In this document: positions 22,100 to 30,915 of the stretch, piece by piece | Layout of the letters: every line of letters begins with the position of its first letter | How positions within the stretch are numbered: position 1 is the stretch's first letter | Assembly: GCA_012840015.1 (NCBI GenBank) | Contig: DUMF01000017.1 | Span: 80,376-113,181, forward strand | Direction: 5' to 3' | DNA length: 32,806 nt | Origin: Bacillota bacterium | GTDB taxonomy: Bacteria > Bacillota > Sulfobacillia > DUMF01 | Program-made: the position numbers and the translations under genes | The notes under the pieces: model-generated | What the model was told of the DNA's origin: nothing | Seen by the model: only the letters and a program-made list of their open reading frames with translations | Databases searched by the model: none

Positions 22100-23260
22100 A
22101 TGAAGCGCTGGATTGCTGGTGTAACCGCGTTAGTTTTAATGTTAGGTTCGGCTCTGTTGGCGTCTGGGTGTTCTTCCGGTTCTAAGACAATTAAGATCGG
22201 CCACGCAGTTGCCTTGACCGGTGACGCTTCGGTATTCGGACAGTCAGAGCACACGGGGCTCAAGATCGCCGTAGAAGAAATTAACAAAAAAGGCGGGATT
22301 TTGGGTAAACAGGTTGAACTCGTGGCTGCCGATACCAGGGCCGATCCGACTGAAACGGTAAACGCAGTTCGACGATTGGTAGAGCAAGAGAAGGTCGTGG
22401 CAATAATCGGCGTGGCTCAGAGCGGTGTTGCCATGGCAGCTACGCCCATCGTGACTCAGGCTAAGGTACCGATGATTTCCACGACGAGCACAAATCCCTA
22501 CGTTACAGTAGACAAGAGCGGTAAACTCCAGAAATACGTTTTCCGTGTCTGCTTCATCGACCCATACCAAGGTACCGTGGCTGCCGAGTTCGCTTACAAC
22601 AGGTTGAATGCCCGTAAAGCTGCAATTATGTACGATGTAGGCAGCGACTATTCGCAATGGCTGGCGAAGTACTTCGAAGATGCTTTCACGAAGCTCGGTG
22701 GCACCGTAGTTGGCAAAGAGGCATACCGCACTGGAGAGCTGGATTTCCGCGCACCCCTTGGTAAGTTGAAGGAGACTGAACCCGACGTACTGTTCCTGCC
22801 GTTGACGCAGAAAGATGCGGCCCTGGCGGTAAACCAGGCAAGAGAGCTTGGTATCAAGGCTACCTTCCTCGGTGGAGATAACTGGGGTAGCCCGGATATA
22901 TTGAAGCTAGGCGGCAGTGCGCTTGAGGGCTCATACTTCATCAACCTGGCCTCTTTGGATGACCCTGGCATCAAGAAGTGGATCGAACAAAACCAGAGCC
23001 GTTTCGGTGGTCCCGTGGTAAGGAATGCTCTGTTAGCCTATGATGCCATGCTTTGGCTGGCAGATGCGATTAACCGTGCTAAGACCACCGACGGGGACAA
23101 GATAGTGGAGGCTTTGGAGCAAACAAAGGACTTGCCCGTGCTTACAACCGACAAGTTTAGTGTGGACCCGAAAACGCACAACCCTCTAAACAGGGCTGCT
23201 TACATCACGAAGATCCAGAACGGGCAGTTCGTCTTCTTCGAGAGATTCGAGCCTCACTGA
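22100..23260 (+). CDS. livK: Branched-chain amino acid-type ABC transporter substrate-binding lipoprotein
   Basis: The protein has 386 residues from ATG 22100 (AAGGGGGG upstream; an in-frame TTG sits directly before). The lipobox LLASGC places the lipidated cysteine at residue 24, so the mature protein is membrane-tethered. The rest is a Peripla_BP_6 fold: KIGHAVALTGDASVFGQSE, GLKIAVEEINKKGGILGKQV, IGVAQSGVAMAATPI and VFRVCFIDPYQG. Ligands in this family are branched-chain or other amino acids, amides, urea or aromatic acids. It heads livH-M-G-F on the same strand. Confidence 0.93.
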   Translation: MKRWIAGVTALVLMLGSALLASGCSSGSKTIKIGHAVALTGDASVFGQSEHTGLKIAVEEINKKGGILGKQVELVAADTRADPTETVNAVRRLVEQEKVVAIIGVAQSGVAMAATPIVTQAKVPMISTTSTNPYVTVDKSGKLQKYVFRVCFIDPYQGTVAAEFAYNRLNARKAAIMYDVGSDYSQWLAKYFEDAFTKLGGTVVGKEAYRTGELDFRAPLGKLKETEPDVLFLPLTQKDAALAVNQARELGIKATFLGGDNWGSPDILKLGGSALEGSYFINLASLDDPGIKKWIEQNQSRFGGPVVRNALLAYDAMLWLADAINRAKTTDGDKIVEALEQTKDLPVLTTDKFSVDPKTHNPLNRAAYITKIQNGQFVFFERFEPH

Positions 23261-23272
23261 CGTAAGCTGACT

Positions 23273-23300
23273 GGTCTCCTGGGGCTCTACCCAGGAGACC
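23273..23300 (+). terminator. Perfect 11-bp hairpin between livK and livH
   Basis: GGTCTCCTGGG (23273-23283) pairs perfectly with CCCAGGAGACC (23290-23300) around GCTCTA, and no T-run follows. It probably protects the livK mRNA 3' end or partly attenuates readthrough, giving more binding protein than membrane subunits. The hairpin ends 18 bases before the livH start. Confidence 0.65.
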
Positions 23301-23318
23301 TGATTGGGGGAGCTCAAA

Positions 23319-24188
23319 GTGTTTCTTCAAACACTCATTACCGGTCTAGCTATCGGTGGAGTATATGCCCTGATGGCTGTCGGCTATTCGCTGGTGTTCT
23401 CGATCTTGAACTTCAGCAACTTCGCACATGGCGTTGTGATCATGCTCGGTGCGTATTTCGGTTATTACATGTGCACGCTCTTTCACCTCCCAATCAGCCT
23501 GGCGACTACTGGCGCAATGCTGGGTGCTGGACTTTTGGCCATCGCAAACGAGAAGCTTGCATACAGACCTCTCAGACTCCGCTCGGCGGTGCCGCTATAC
23601 TTCATGATCAGTGCAATGGGCGCTTCGATGTTCCTCGAGAACATGGTATACGTTACGGTAGGTGCGCATTTCTTCTCATACCCAGAGGTATTCAAAGGTT
23701 CCCTCAGCATTCTCCACGCCAAGATCGGGCTCTTGGATGTGGTGGCGCTCTGCGTATCAGCCGTTGCAATAACGGGCCTTACGCTCTTTTTGAATAAGGC
23801 CAAACTAGGCATAGCGATTCGAGCGGCTTCCCGGGACATGACCGTGGCGGGGGCGTTAGGGGTAAACATCGATAAACTACTCTCCGTGGTGTTTTTCATC
23901 GCCGGTGCTTTTGCAGGAATAGCTGGTGTCTTTTTGGGTGTGAAATACATGGTATACCCCACGATGGGCTGGATTACCAACAAGGCTTATATCGCAGCAG
24001 TCATCGGTGGTATCGGAAGCTTGCCCGGGGCCGTGATAGGTGGGATCATACTCGGAGTGGTTGAAAGTTTCGTCGCTACTTACGTGTCTACGGCATTGAG
24101 AGACGTGTTTAGCTTCTCTCTCCTCGTAGTATTGCTGATGGTTATGCCTTCCGGGCTGCTCGGCAAAACCCTGGAAGAGAAAGTCTGA
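23319..24188 (+). CDS. livH: Liv-type ABC transporter permease LivH
   Basis: Started at GTG 23319 (GGGGGAG six bases upstream) the protein has 289 residues; TTG 23304 gives five more without a better site. Typical LivH features are visible: FLQTLITGLAIGGVYALMAV, the FSILNFSNFAHG motif, and the cytoplasmic loop GIAIRAASRDMTVAGALGVN, the EAA-like contact with the ATPases. About eight TM helices are seen. It forms the membrane pore with LivM. The gene ends 17 bases before livM. Confidence 0.93.
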   Translation: MFLQTLITGLAIGGVYALMAVGYSLVFSILNFSNFAHGVVIMLGAYFGYYMCTLFHLPISLATTGAMLGAGLLAIANEKLAYRPLRLRSAVPLYFMISAMGASMFLENMVYVTVGAHFFSYPEVFKGSLSILHAKIGLLDVVALCVSAVAITGLTLFLNKAKLGIAIRAASRDMTVAGALGVNIDKLLSVVFFIAGAFAGIAGVFLGVKYMVYPTMGWITNKAYIAAVIGGIGSLPGAVIGGIILGVVESFVATYVSTALRDVFSFSLLVVLLMVMPSGLLGKTLEEKV

Positions 24189-24205
24189 TTCAGGAGGACG
24201 TCGTT

Positions 24206-25078
24206 ATGGGATACGCTTTGGGAGTACTTACTCTCAGCTGCATCCAGGGGATAGCCGCCTTAGGTTTGGCCATATTTACCGGGTTTACGGGGCAGTTTTC
24301 CCTTGGACACGCTGCGTTCATGGGGATCGGTGCTTACACGGCGGCGTTATTGACCTACTTTGCTGGCGTGCCGTTCGTGATCGCCGTAGTAGCGGGAGCA
24401 CTTGCGGCCACGGTGATATCCCTGGTAATTGGGGTGCCCACGCTGAAAGCCAAACTGCGTAGCGACTATTTCGCTATCGCCATCATGGGGTTCGGCGAGG
24501 CAGTCCGGGTGATCCTCGAGAACCTGCAAATCACACAGGGGGCGAGGGGGCTTCCGGGAATAACCAGGTACACGAACCTACCTGTGGCGCTTCTGGCGCT
24601 AGCCATCATGGCATGGCTCGCTCGAAACTTCATACTATCCAAGTACGGTTGGAGAGCCATAGCGGTCCGCGAGGACCCCGTAGCAGCTGAGATGATGGGG
24701 ATAGATCTGTTCAGGACCAAGCTGCTATCCCTGGGTGCGAGCGCTTTCTTCAGTGGCGTGGCTGGCGGTTTATTGGCTCATTACTTGATGTTTATCCAGC
24801 CTGTCATGTTCACTAACGTGCAATCCACGCAGCTGATTGCTGCCGTGGTTGCGGGCGGCATTGGCAGTTTGACCGGCCCCGTTCTGGCAGCAGCGATCTT
24901 CATCATCATTCCCGAGCTCCTCAGGGTGGCCAACATGTGGCGGTTGGTCATTTACGGATTGATGCTCATTCTTATCATGGTTTTCAGGCCTGCCGGTCTG
25001 ATGGGCTATCACGAACTGAGTTTAGAATGGCTGCGGGGACTTGGACGCCGGAACAGGAGGTTGACCACAAATGCGTGA
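24206..25078 (+). CDS. livM: Liv-type ABC transporter permease LivM
   Basis: The protein has 290 residues and starts at ATG 24206 (AGGAGGACG upstream). Hallmarks are FTGQFSLGHAAFMGIGAY, LKAKLRSDYFAIAIMGFGE and the coupling loop WRAIAVREDPVAAEMMGID. It ends VFRPAGLMGYHE, as in most LivM proteins. It pairs with LivH; its end overlaps livG by 8 bases. Confidence 0.93.
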   Translation: MGYALGVLTLSCIQGIAALGLAIFTGFTGQFSLGHAAFMGIGAYTAALLTYFAGVPFVIAVVAGALAATVISLVIGVPTLKAKLRSDYFAIAIMGFGEAVRVILENLQITQGARGLPGITRYTNLPVALLALAIMAWLARNFILSKYGWRAIAVREDPVAAEMMGIDLFRTKLLSLGASAFFSGVAGGLLAHYLMFIQPVMFTNVQSTQLIAAVVAGGIGSLTGPVLAAAIFIIIPELLRVANMWRLVIYGLMLILIMVFRPAGLMGYHELSLEWLRGLGRRNRRLTTNA

Positions 25079-25844
25079 TACCATGATGTTGGAATTGCGA
25101 GGGGTCTCCAAGAGTTTCGGCGGAATCAAGGCGATAACTGACCTGAGTATGGAAGTAGCCGAAGGCGAGATCGTGGGCCTCATCGGGCCTAATGGGGCCG
25201 GTAAGACCACAGTGTTCAATCTCGTGACAGGGGTGTACAGACCCGACTCAGGCGAGATCGTCTTCAGGGGGGAGAGCGTCGGGGGTTTACCTCCTCACGT
25301 GATAGTATCTAAGGGTGTGGCTCGCACCTTTCAAAACATAAGGCTCTTCAACAACTTGTCTGTCCTGGATAACGTGAAGATAGCTCTACACAGCCAGCCA
25401 GAATATGGCCTTGGTGCAGCACTGGCCGGGCTCGGGAAGGTGGCTATCGAGAATAAAAGGATAGTAGCCAAAGCCAGGGAGTTTCTGGACATGGTAGGGC
25501 TTTCCGATAGGGCTAAGTTGCGAGCTGGAGCATTGCCTTACGGACTGGCCCGAAGGCTCGAAATCGCGAGAGCCTTGGCCCTCAATCCGAGGCTCCTGCT
25601 GTTGGACGAGCCAGCTGCGGGCATGAATCCAGATGAGATAGCGGATTTGAAAGAGCTAATCCTGAAGATCCATAAAGATTTCAATCTCACCATAGTGCTT
25701 ATAGAGCACCGGATGGACCTGGTAATGGCCACTTGCCCAAGGCTGGTAGTGCTGAACTTTGGCACTAAGATCGCCGAGGGCTCTCCAGAAGAAATACAGA
25801 CCAACCCTCAAGTCCTTCAAGCCTACCTTGGGGAGGACTACTAA
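25071..25844 (+). CDS. livG: Liv-type ABC transporter ATPase LivG
   Basis: The protein has 257 residues and starts at ATG 25071, overlapping livM by 8 bases, with AGGAGG upstream. Walker A is GPNGAGKT (39-46), the Q-loop is FQNIRLF and Walker B is LLLLDE (175-180). The H-loop is IEHRMD (His213). The signature is LPYGLARRLEIARAL, replacing the usual LSGGQ or the LSYGxQR common in LivG, a mild variation. The extended C-terminus (EGSPEEIQTNPQVLQAYLGE) is diagnostic for LivG. It energises import together with LivF. Confidence 0.94.
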   Translation: MRDTMMLELRGVSKSFGGIKAITDLSMEVAEGEIVGLIGPNGAGKTTVFNLVTGVYRPDSGEIVFRGESVGGLPPHVIVSKGVARTFQNIRLFNNLSVLDNVKIALHSQPEYGLGAALAGLGKVAIENKRIVAKAREFLDMVGLSDRAKLRAGALPYGLARRLEIARALALNPRLLLLDEPAAGMNPDEIADLKELILKIHKDFNLTIVLIEHRMDLVMATCPRLVVLNFGTKIAEGSPEEIQTNPQVLQAYLGEDY

Positions 25845-25845
25845 G

Positions 25846-26556
25846 ATGTTGAAGATCGAGAATTTGAGCGTGTATTACGGAAAAATTCGTGCGCTTAACA
25901 ATGTATCCCTCGAAGTGCGTGACGGGGAAATCGTATCCCTGATCGGAGCGAACGGAGCCGGGAAATCCACATTGATCTGGACCGTGGCAGGCTGTATCAA
26001 GCCGCTCTCGGGTAGGATAACGCTCGACGGCAAGGAAATACCCCCGTTACCACACGTAGCCGCAGCTATGGGTATTGGCCTATCTCCGGAGCGCAGGAGG
26101 TTGTTCCCTAACTTGACCGTAAGAGAGAACCTGCTGATGGGTGCCTTCCTGCGCAACGACAAAGAAGGCATCGAGCGCGACGCGAAGGCGATGTACGAGC
26201 TCTTCCCCGTACTTGCCAAAAGGAAGGAGCAATACGCAGGTACCCTAAGCGGTGGTGAACAACAGATGCTTGCAATTGCCAGGGCACTCATGTCCAAACC
26301 CAAGCTATTGTTGCTCGATGAACCGTCGCTGGGCTTATCTCCTCTGCTCACTTCGGAAGTGTTCAGAAAGATAACGGAGGTCAACCAAACAGGGGTCACA
26401 GTTTTGCTCGTTGAGCAGAACGCCAAGAAAGCGTTGAAAGTGGCCCACAGGGCTTATGTTATTGAGGCAGGACGGATTACCATGGAGGATTCTGCGAGTA
26501 AACTACTTGAAAGCGACCACGTGCGCAGAGCATATCTCGGGGTACGTGGGGAGTGA
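25846..26556 (+). CDS. livF: Liv-type ABC transporter ATPase LivF
   Basis: Started at ATG 25846, one base after the livG stop with GGGGAGG upstream, the protein has 236 residues. The open frame extends upstream, but that part overlaps livG. Walker A is GANGAGKS (34-41), the signature LSGGEQQ (134-140) and Walker B LLLLDEPSLGLSP, then LVEQNAKKAL with the family's Gln in place of the H-loop His. It ends the Liv cluster; 64 bases later comes the phosphoesterase gene, with a weak hairpin at 26591-26608 between them. Confidence 0.94.
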   Translation: MLKIENLSVYYGKIRALNNVSLEVRDGEIVSLIGANGAGKSTLIWTVAGCIKPLSGRITLDGKEIPPLPHVAAAMGIGLSPERRRLFPNLTVRENLLMGAFLRNDKEGIERDAKAMYELFPVLAKRKEQYAGTLSGGEQQMLAIARALMSKPKLLLLDEPSLGLSPLLTSEVFRKITEVNQTGVTVLLVEQNAKKALKVAHRAYVIEAGRITMEDSASKLLESDHVRRAYLGVRGE

Positions 26557-26620
26557 AGCATAACTGCACCCTTATTGGTACCATCGATGTAAGGAAGCCA
26601 GCTTCCTTGGGGGTAGGTAG

Positions 26621-27511
26621 GTGCGGTCTTTAAACAAGCGAGCTCGGGCCGTAGCGTTGCTAACGGCCTTATCCTCCGTCCTAATATTGGGCTTGATGGG
26701 GAACAACTGGATTGAAGTGTCACATTACCAAGTCTCGGTGAAGTCCCTGCCGCGTGCACTGGATGGGCTCAAGATTGTGCACTTGAGTGATTTACACGGT
26801 AAGACCTTTGGCCGCGCCAATTCCGTTCTAGCCAATCTGATTTTAGCTGAAAACCCTGACCTTGTGGTATGTTCTGGAGATATGGTCGATGCCCTCGATG
26901 CGGATGGTTCTGGGTTCATTTCCCTGGTACGGGCACTTGCGGGCCGATGCCCAGTGTACTACGTTCTGGGAAATCACGAGCTAGCACTGCGAGAACGTGA
27001 GGACACGAGGGCTGCCTATCAAGCTGTTGCGCGAGAAGCCGGGAGGCTCAGGGTAACCCTCTTGGAGAATTCCGCTGCCGTTCTGGAGCGTGGTGAGGCG
27101 CGGCTGGCCATCTACGGTCTGACATACCCAAGCGGCCAAGGCGTAACGTTTGGATCAGGGCCGGCAAATGCTGGATTGAGCGTTCAGTTCATCCGGGATT
27201 CTGTCGGGAATCCACCTGAGGACATTCCAGTTATCCTCATATCACATGATCCCAAATGGTTCGAAGTGTATGCAGCATGGGGAGCAGACCTTGTGCTTTG
27301 TGGACACCTTCACGGGGGAATCATCAGAGTTCCTGGTAAAGGCGGCCTGTTGTCTCCCGATCGGATCCTTTTTCCCAAATGCGACGCCGGGTTATACTCA
27401 ATGGGCTCCAGCACGATGCACGTGAGCAGGGGCCTGGGTATCTCCGGGATTCCCTTCAGAATCTTTAATCGTCCCGACCTTTCCGTAATTACTCTCAGGA
27501 GCGAGTCGTAA
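26621..27511 (+). CDS. Membrane-anchored metallophosphoesterase (YkuE/YaeI-like)
   Basis: The protein has 296 residues and starts at GTG 26621 (GGGGGTAGGTAG upstream). One N-terminal TM (VALLTALSSVLILGLMG) anchors the enzyme. The calcineurin-like metal-binding motifs are all present: SDLHG (Asp57, His59), SGDMVD (Asp87), GNHE (117-120), ISHDP (His209) and CGHLHGG (His229, His231). Relatives hydrolyse phospholipid-linked or nucleotide diphosphate substrates at the membrane. It sits between two ABC transporter sets, on the same strand, but its link to either is unproven. The substrate is unknown. Confidence 0.9.
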   Translation: MRSLNKRARAVALLTALSSVLILGLMGNNWIEVSHYQVSVKSLPRALDGLKIVHLSDLHGKTFGRANSVLANLILAENPDLVVCSGDMVDALDADGSGFISLVRALAGRCPVYYVLGNHELALREREDTRAAYQAVAREAGRLRVTLLENSAAVLERGEARLAIYGLTYPSGQGVTFGSGPANAGLSVQFIRDSVGNPPEDIPVILISHDPKWFEVYAAWGADLVLCGHLHGGIIRVPGKGGLLSPDRILFPKCDAGLYSMGSSTMHVSRGLGISGIPFRIFNRPDLSVITLRSES

Positions 27512-27633
27512 GAAATCCTCAGCGTACCTTGTCCCCAGGCGGGCAAGCCTATCCCAGTTGACCGGACGTTATCCTGCTCGGGTTCATATCCTGTGTTTAG
27601 CGACGTAGCTTAAGGGGGGTACTTGCAGACATC

Positions 27634-28710
27634 ATGAGCACGATGTTGAAGAAGCTAAGTGTGTGCCTATTGGCGGCGGTATTGATTGCGTCCGGGTGTG
27701 CTTCCAGGCAAAGCGGAGGGGGAAAGGGTGAATCCGCGTCTTCGGACCTGCTTAAGCCCCTCGACCCGCCTGCCAAGGTACGGGTAGGAATGAAAGGGGT
27801 TCCATCCGATGCCGGGGTTATCATTGGCCTGTACAAAGGGTACTTCAAGGAACTTGGGTTGGACGTCGAAGTGTTCTCATTCAACTCCGGGCAAGAAATG
27901 ATAAACCCTCTGGCTGGGGGGCATCTGGACGTAGGGATGGCTGTGACGGATGCAGCTATGTTCAACGCTTTTTTAAGGCAAATACCCGTGAAAATCGTGG
28001 CGGATAAGGGCTACAACATTCCCGGGCGGGCCTACTACCAGCTAGTCATCAGAAAAGACCTCGAGAACCAGATAAAGGATTATAAGGACCTCAAAGGACG
28101 GACTCTGGCCGTGGTGGCTACCGCTTCTTTGGACGAGATATGCCTGGACCGTGCGTTGAAGGCAGGGGGATTCAGCACGATAAGCCCAGAAGTGAAAATA
28201 ACGGTAATCAAATCTTTCCCAGACATGCTGGCAGCCCTGGCAAACAAGTCCATCGATGGTGCCATGTTAATTGAGCCATGGATTGCTCAAGGAGAAAAGA
28301 TGGGAGTGCTGAAACGCTTCCGTGACCCGTCGGAGTTCGATCGGGATGCACAGATAGCTATCGTCATTTATGGTGACGGCATCCTAAAGCGTCCAGAAGT
28401 CGCAAAACGCTTCATGGTGGGATATCTGAAAGCGCTCAGAGACTATAACGACGCTTTCGTGAAGAACAAGGGTACTGAACAAGTGATAGACATACTTGCC
28501 AGCAAGTCCCTGACCAAAGACAAGGAGATGTACCGTCTGATGAATCCTGCGGGCTTGAACCCCAACGGATACGTAAACGTTAAGGGTCTGGAGGCAGATG
28601 TCAAGTGGTATGAAGAGAGAGGGCTGCTGAAGGGCGATTTGAAAGTAGAAGAAGTGGTAGATAACCAGTTTGTAGATTCCGCTATTCAAGCAATAGGCAA
28701 ATACCAGTGA
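27634..28710 (+). CDS. Substrate-binding lipoprotein of a nitrate/sulfonate/taurine-type ABC importer
   Basis: The protein has 358 residues and starts at ATG 27634 (AAGGGGGG 13 bases upstream, somewhat far). The lipobox LIASGC puts the lipidated cysteine at residue 22. An SsuA/TauA/NMT1-like periplasmic fold follows: DAGVIIGLYKGYFKELGLDV, GGHLDVGMAVTDAAMF, DLKGRTLAVVATASLDEICL and SIDGAMLIEPWI. Ligands in the family include sulfonates, nitrate, pyrimidine precursors and aromatic acids. Permease and ATPase genes follow. The ligand cannot be read from sequence. Confidence 0.92.
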   Translation: MSTMLKKLSVCLLAAVLIASGCASRQSGGGKGESASSDLLKPLDPPAKVRVGMKGVPSDAGVIIGLYKGYFKELGLDVEVFSFNSGQEMINPLAGGHLDVGMAVTDAAMFNAFLRQIPVKIVADKGYNIPGRAYYQLVIRKDLENQIKDYKDLKGRTLAVVATASLDEICLDRALKAGGFSTISPEVKITVIKSFPDMLAALANKSIDGAMLIEPWIAQGEKMGVLKRFRDPSEFDRDAQIAIVIYGDGILKRPEVAKRFMVGYLKALRDYNDAFVKNKGTEQVIDILASKSLTKDKEMYRLMNPAGLNPNGYVNVKGLEADVKWYEERGLLKGDLKVEEVVDNQFVDSAIQAIGKYQ

Positions 28711-28757
28711 CCTAATGCACTAGTACGCTTTGTACATTGATCGTGGAGGGGAAGAGC

Positions 28758-29570
28758 GTGAGCCGCGAATCGAGTCTGATGCCAGAAGCCTCGCTGAGGA
28801 CGGACCTGCCAGCAACCTTTGCGCAGCAGCGCACAGGGATGTGGGGTAAGTTATCCCCGCTGTTGTGGGTCGTACTTTGGGAGATGGGTTCCAGGATGGG
28901 AATTCTGGACCAGAGGTTCTTCTCAGCACCTTCGAAAGTAGCACTTAGCTTTATTCAGCTCACGTTGAGTGGCGAGCTCGTAGCGAACGTCGTTGCTACC
29001 TTGTGGAGGGTGGCCCTGGGTTTTGCTCTGGGAGCAGTACCCGGGGTGGTGCTGGGCATGGGAATGGGGTTGTTCAGGATCCTCAGAGAGCTTTTGGAGC
29101 CAACGATGTCTCTGGCGTTTCCGCTGCCTAAGCTCGCGCTTTTTCCCCTCATTTTGCTCATATTTGGAATCGGCGATACTTCAAAAGCAATAATAGTCGC
29201 CGTCGGCGTATTCTTCTTGGTGCTCTTCAACAGTATGACGGGGGTACTTACTATAGACGAGAACTACCTCAACGTTGCCAGAAGCTTTAAAGCCACGAAG
29301 CTCGATATGTTCTGGACAGTGGCCTTCCCGGGTGCGCTGCCCATGATCTTTACGGGCCTGCGGCTTGGGATGGGAACGGCGATGCTCCTCATAGTCTCTG
29401 CCGAATTCGTGGGGGCGAGGACCGGCATCGGCTACATGATATGGGAGTCCTGGGACATGTTTGACATCGAAAGGATGTTCGTGGGGCTCATTGTCACTGC
29501 CGGCATTGGATATGCATTGAACGCTTCGATAAGGTTGGTCGAGAGGATGGTCATGCCATGGAGAGGATGA
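28758..29570 (+). CDS. Permease of a nitrate/sulfonate/taurine-type ABC importer
   Basis: Started at GTG 28758 (GGAGGGGAA four bases upstream) the protein has 270 residues; an upstream in-frame TTG (28737) has no ribosome site. The BPD_transp_1 features are LWRVALGFALGAVPGVVLGM, PLPKLALFPLILLIFGIGD and the coupling loop NYLNVARSFKATKLDMFWTV (EAA-type). About six TM helices are visible, as in SsuC/TauC. Its stop overlaps the ATPase start by 13 bases. Confidence 0.92.
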   Translation: MSRESSLMPEASLRTDLPATFAQQRTGMWGKLSPLLWVVLWEMGSRMGILDQRFFSAPSKVALSFIQLTLSGELVANVVATLWRVALGFALGAVPGVVLGMGMGLFRILRELLEPTMSLAFPLPKLALFPLILLIFGIGDTSKAIIVAVGVFFLVLFNSMTGVLTIDENYLNVARSFKATKLDMFWTVAFPGALPMIFTGLRLGMGTAMLLIVSAEFVGARTGIGYMIWESWDMFDIERMFVGLIVTAGIGYALNASIRLVERMVMPWRG

Positions 29571-30322
29571 CTAAGATAAGGATCACTGGGGTTCACAAGA
29601 GCTTCACAGGCCCGAATGGCCCGATCGAGGTGCTCCGCGATGTCAACCTCGATGTGGATGAAGGGGAGTTCGTTTGTCTCGTCGGGCCGTCAGGTTGTGG
29701 AAAAACCACACTATTGAGGATGATCGGCGGGCTAGAACCCGTGACGGCAGGTAGCATAACGATTTCGGCCAACGGTCATAAGCCTGAAAGTGCAATGGTA
29801 TTTCAAGACCACTGCATATTTCCGTGGTTCACCGTAAAGGAGAATATCGAATACGGTCTCAGGATAAAGCGGATGCCACGGGACACCAGGGAGGCCATCT
29901 GCCGAAAACTCGTTGAGATGACGGGGCTCAGAGGGTTCGAAGAGGCATATCCTTACCAGCTTTCGGGCGGCATGAAACAAAGAGTCAACGTCGCGAGGGC
30001 TGTGGCCATCGACCCAGACGTGCTCCTCATGGACGAACCTTTCGGAGCTCTCGACGAACATACGCGCATGCTCATGCAATTCGAGCTGCTGCAGATATGG
30101 GAGGGCTCGGGGAAAACAGTTATCTTTGTGACACACAGTGTGGACGAGGCAATAAACCTTGCCGACCGGGTAGTAGTCATGACAGCTCGTCCTGGCAGGG
30201 TCAAGACAATCGTCCCCATCGACATCCAACGCCCTCGACACCCAACGGAAATACGATGGCACCGCTCCTACCCCGAACTGTTGACTAGAATATGGCACGC
30301 TTTACAGGAAGAGGTCACTTGA
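29558..30322 (+). CDS. ATPase of a nitrate/sulfonate/taurine-type ABC importer
   Basis: The protein has 254 residues and starts at ATG 29558, inside the permease gene. Walker A is GPSGCGKT (43-50), the Q-loop FQDHCIFPW, the signature LSGGMKQR (135-142), Walker B LLMDEPFGALDEHTR and the H-loop THSVDEA. The sequence is typical of SsuB/TauB/NrtD. It overlaps the convergent pyruvate-kinase-domain gene by 8 bases at its 3' end, so the two transcripts collide there. Confidence 0.94.
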   Translation: MERMTKIRITGVHKSFTGPNGPIEVLRDVNLDVDEGEFVCLVGPSGCGKTTLLRMIGGLEPVTAGSITISANGHKPESAMVFQDHCIFPWFTVKENIEYGLRIKRMPRDTREAICRKLVEMTGLRGFEEAYPYQLSGGMKQRVNVARAVAIDPDVLLMDEPFGALDEHTRMLMQFELLQIWEGSGKTVIFVTHSVDEAINLADRVVVMTARPGRVKTIVPIDIQRPRHPTEIRWHRSYPELLTRIWHALQEEVT

Positions 30323-30890
30323 TACTACGCGGCTTGCATATCACCTCGCGCACTTCTGTCTCGAAAAATTCTCTGGCATGGGCGGGTCGCAGGACGATCG
30401 CTGTATCCGCGCCTCTGCTTGTTCCGCCCACTGCGACTACGTCCTTGCCGTATGGAATCAGCCCCGCATCGAGGGCCATAGTGGCGATCTCCAGGCAAAC
30501 CTTCGTGCCTTGACCAAACAGACGCAGCGTGTAGGAGATGATACCACCCACATATATACCACCGAACTTGCGAGCGGCGGCACGTTCCACGTTAGCGAAA
30601 AGGTGCGTGGTGGTCAACAGGCTAGCTCCAGCCGCCTCGAGCTCGGCCCGCGTGGATGCATCCATTTCGTCGTGACCGGGTGCCTCGAAACCGACATGAT
30701 GCGTCACGACCACGAGTTTGAGGCCATTTCCCAGGAAATGACGCGTGGTGGCACCTGTATTGGAGGCCACCACGATATGTTCGATCCCCAGTTCCTTGGC
30801 TCTCGCGCACGCGAGCTTGGCCACTGACTCTGTATTCGCTGGACCCGGCTGCTCAAAGTATACCGTCGATACCTTATAAGTTGTAGACAC
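30315..30890 (-). CDS. Stand-alone pyruvate kinase C-terminal (alpha/beta) domain protein
   Basis: The protein has 191 residues and starts at GTG 30890. It resembles the C-terminal alpha/beta domain of pyruvate kinase without the catalytic barrel (COG1751-like): ARAKELGIEHIVVASNTGAT, LKLVVVTHHVGFEAPG and CLEIATMALDAGLIPYGKDV, then VGGTSRGADTAIVLRPAHA. In pyruvate kinase this domain binds allosteric effectors. The function of the solo family is not established; it may act as a sensor or binding protein. It lies 25 bases downstream of the amidohydrolase on the same strand and is probably co-transcribed with it. Confidence 0.85.
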   Translation of the reverse strand: MSTTYKVSTVYFEQPGPANTESVAKLACARAKELGIEHIVVASNTGATTRHFLGNGLKLVVVTHHVGFEAPGHDEMDASTRAELEAAGASLLTTTHLFANVERAAARKFGGIYVGGIISYTLRLFGQGTKVCLEIATMALDAGLIPYGKDVVAVGGTSRGADTAIVLRPAHAREFFETEVREVICKPRSIK

Positions 30891-30915
30891 CCATAGTCGA
30901 CCTCCTTAGTAACAT

